NCBI GenBank assembly: GCA_003864535.1
Contig: BHEQ01000133.1
Span: forward strand, 1-6,003
Source: Gammaproteobacteria bacterium
Lineage (GTDB): Bacteria; Pseudomonadota; Gammaproteobacteria; Cardiobacteriales; Wohlfahrtiimonadaceae
Reading direction: 5' to 3'
DNA length: 6,003 nt
The notes beneath the pieces are model-generated. The model was not told where the DNA came from. It was given only the letters and a program-made list of their open reading frames with translations, and did no database searches. This document shows positions 5,966-6,003 of the stretch, piece after piece (position 1 is the first letter of the stretch; the number at the start of each line of letters is the position of its first letter). Made by a program: the position numbers and the translations under genes.

Positions 5966-6003
5966 ATGTTAAAAGTATTTATGTTAATTATGCTGAGCAT
6001 ATC
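5966..6003 (+). CDS. Start of an unidentified gene with hydrophobic N-terminus (partial)
   Basis: Only the first 12 codons are in the window: MLKVFMLIMLSI. A strong Shine-Dalgarno, AGGAGA (5955-5960), lies five bases before the ATG. One Lys followed by a run of hydrophobic residues suggests a signal peptide or first membrane segment. The protein family cannot be told from this much sequence. Its upstream region is almost entirely the MITE-like element ending at 5938. Confidence 0.6.
   Translation, partial: MLKVFMLIMLSI

Overview
The window reads as chromosomal DNA of a low-G+C (AT-rich) gammaproteobacterium. RNase R and PitA both align residue by residue with the E. coli proteins as I remember them. 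The ferritin is closest to the Pseudomonas FtnA/BfrA type. A cytochrome c' adds a respiratory, periplasm-bearing Gram-negative signature. I cannot name the genus.

Layout, left to right. Positions 1-2250 hold rnr (RNase R) on the minus strand, running off the left edge without its C-terminus. It carries a D/N/Q-rich, repeat-built insertion of about 40 residues just before the C-terminal S1 domain. A 605-bp AT-rich divergent intergenic region follows (2251-2855). It contains two adjacent perfect hairpins in the rnr leader, a 122-bp palindromic MITE-like element, and short tandem repeats before the next gene. Three plus-strand genes then follow, each with its own leader: a non-heme bacterioferritin-type ferritin (2856-3323), a secreted cytochrome c' (3464-3895) and the phosphate transporter pitA (4200-5663). 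Hairpins that look like terminators lie after each, so they are probably separate transcription units. After pitA comes a second, 111-bp MITE-like element (5828-5938) with perfect 13-bp terminal inverted repeats. It shares its terminal sequence with the first element. A new gene with a strong Shine-Dalgarno starts at 5966 and leaves the window after 12 codons.

Functionally these look like ordinary housekeeping genes: RNA turnover, iron storage, NO/heme chemistry in the periplasm, and phosphate uptake. Nothing in the gene order proves they work as one system, and I found no clearly new multi-gene system. The most unusual material is non-coding or low-complexity: the related palindromic elements flanking the ferritin-cytochrome-pitA block, a (TTAC)5 microsatellite inside the second element just upstream of a -10-like hexamer and a new gene, the paired hairpins in front of rnr, and the repeat-derived insertion within RNase R.
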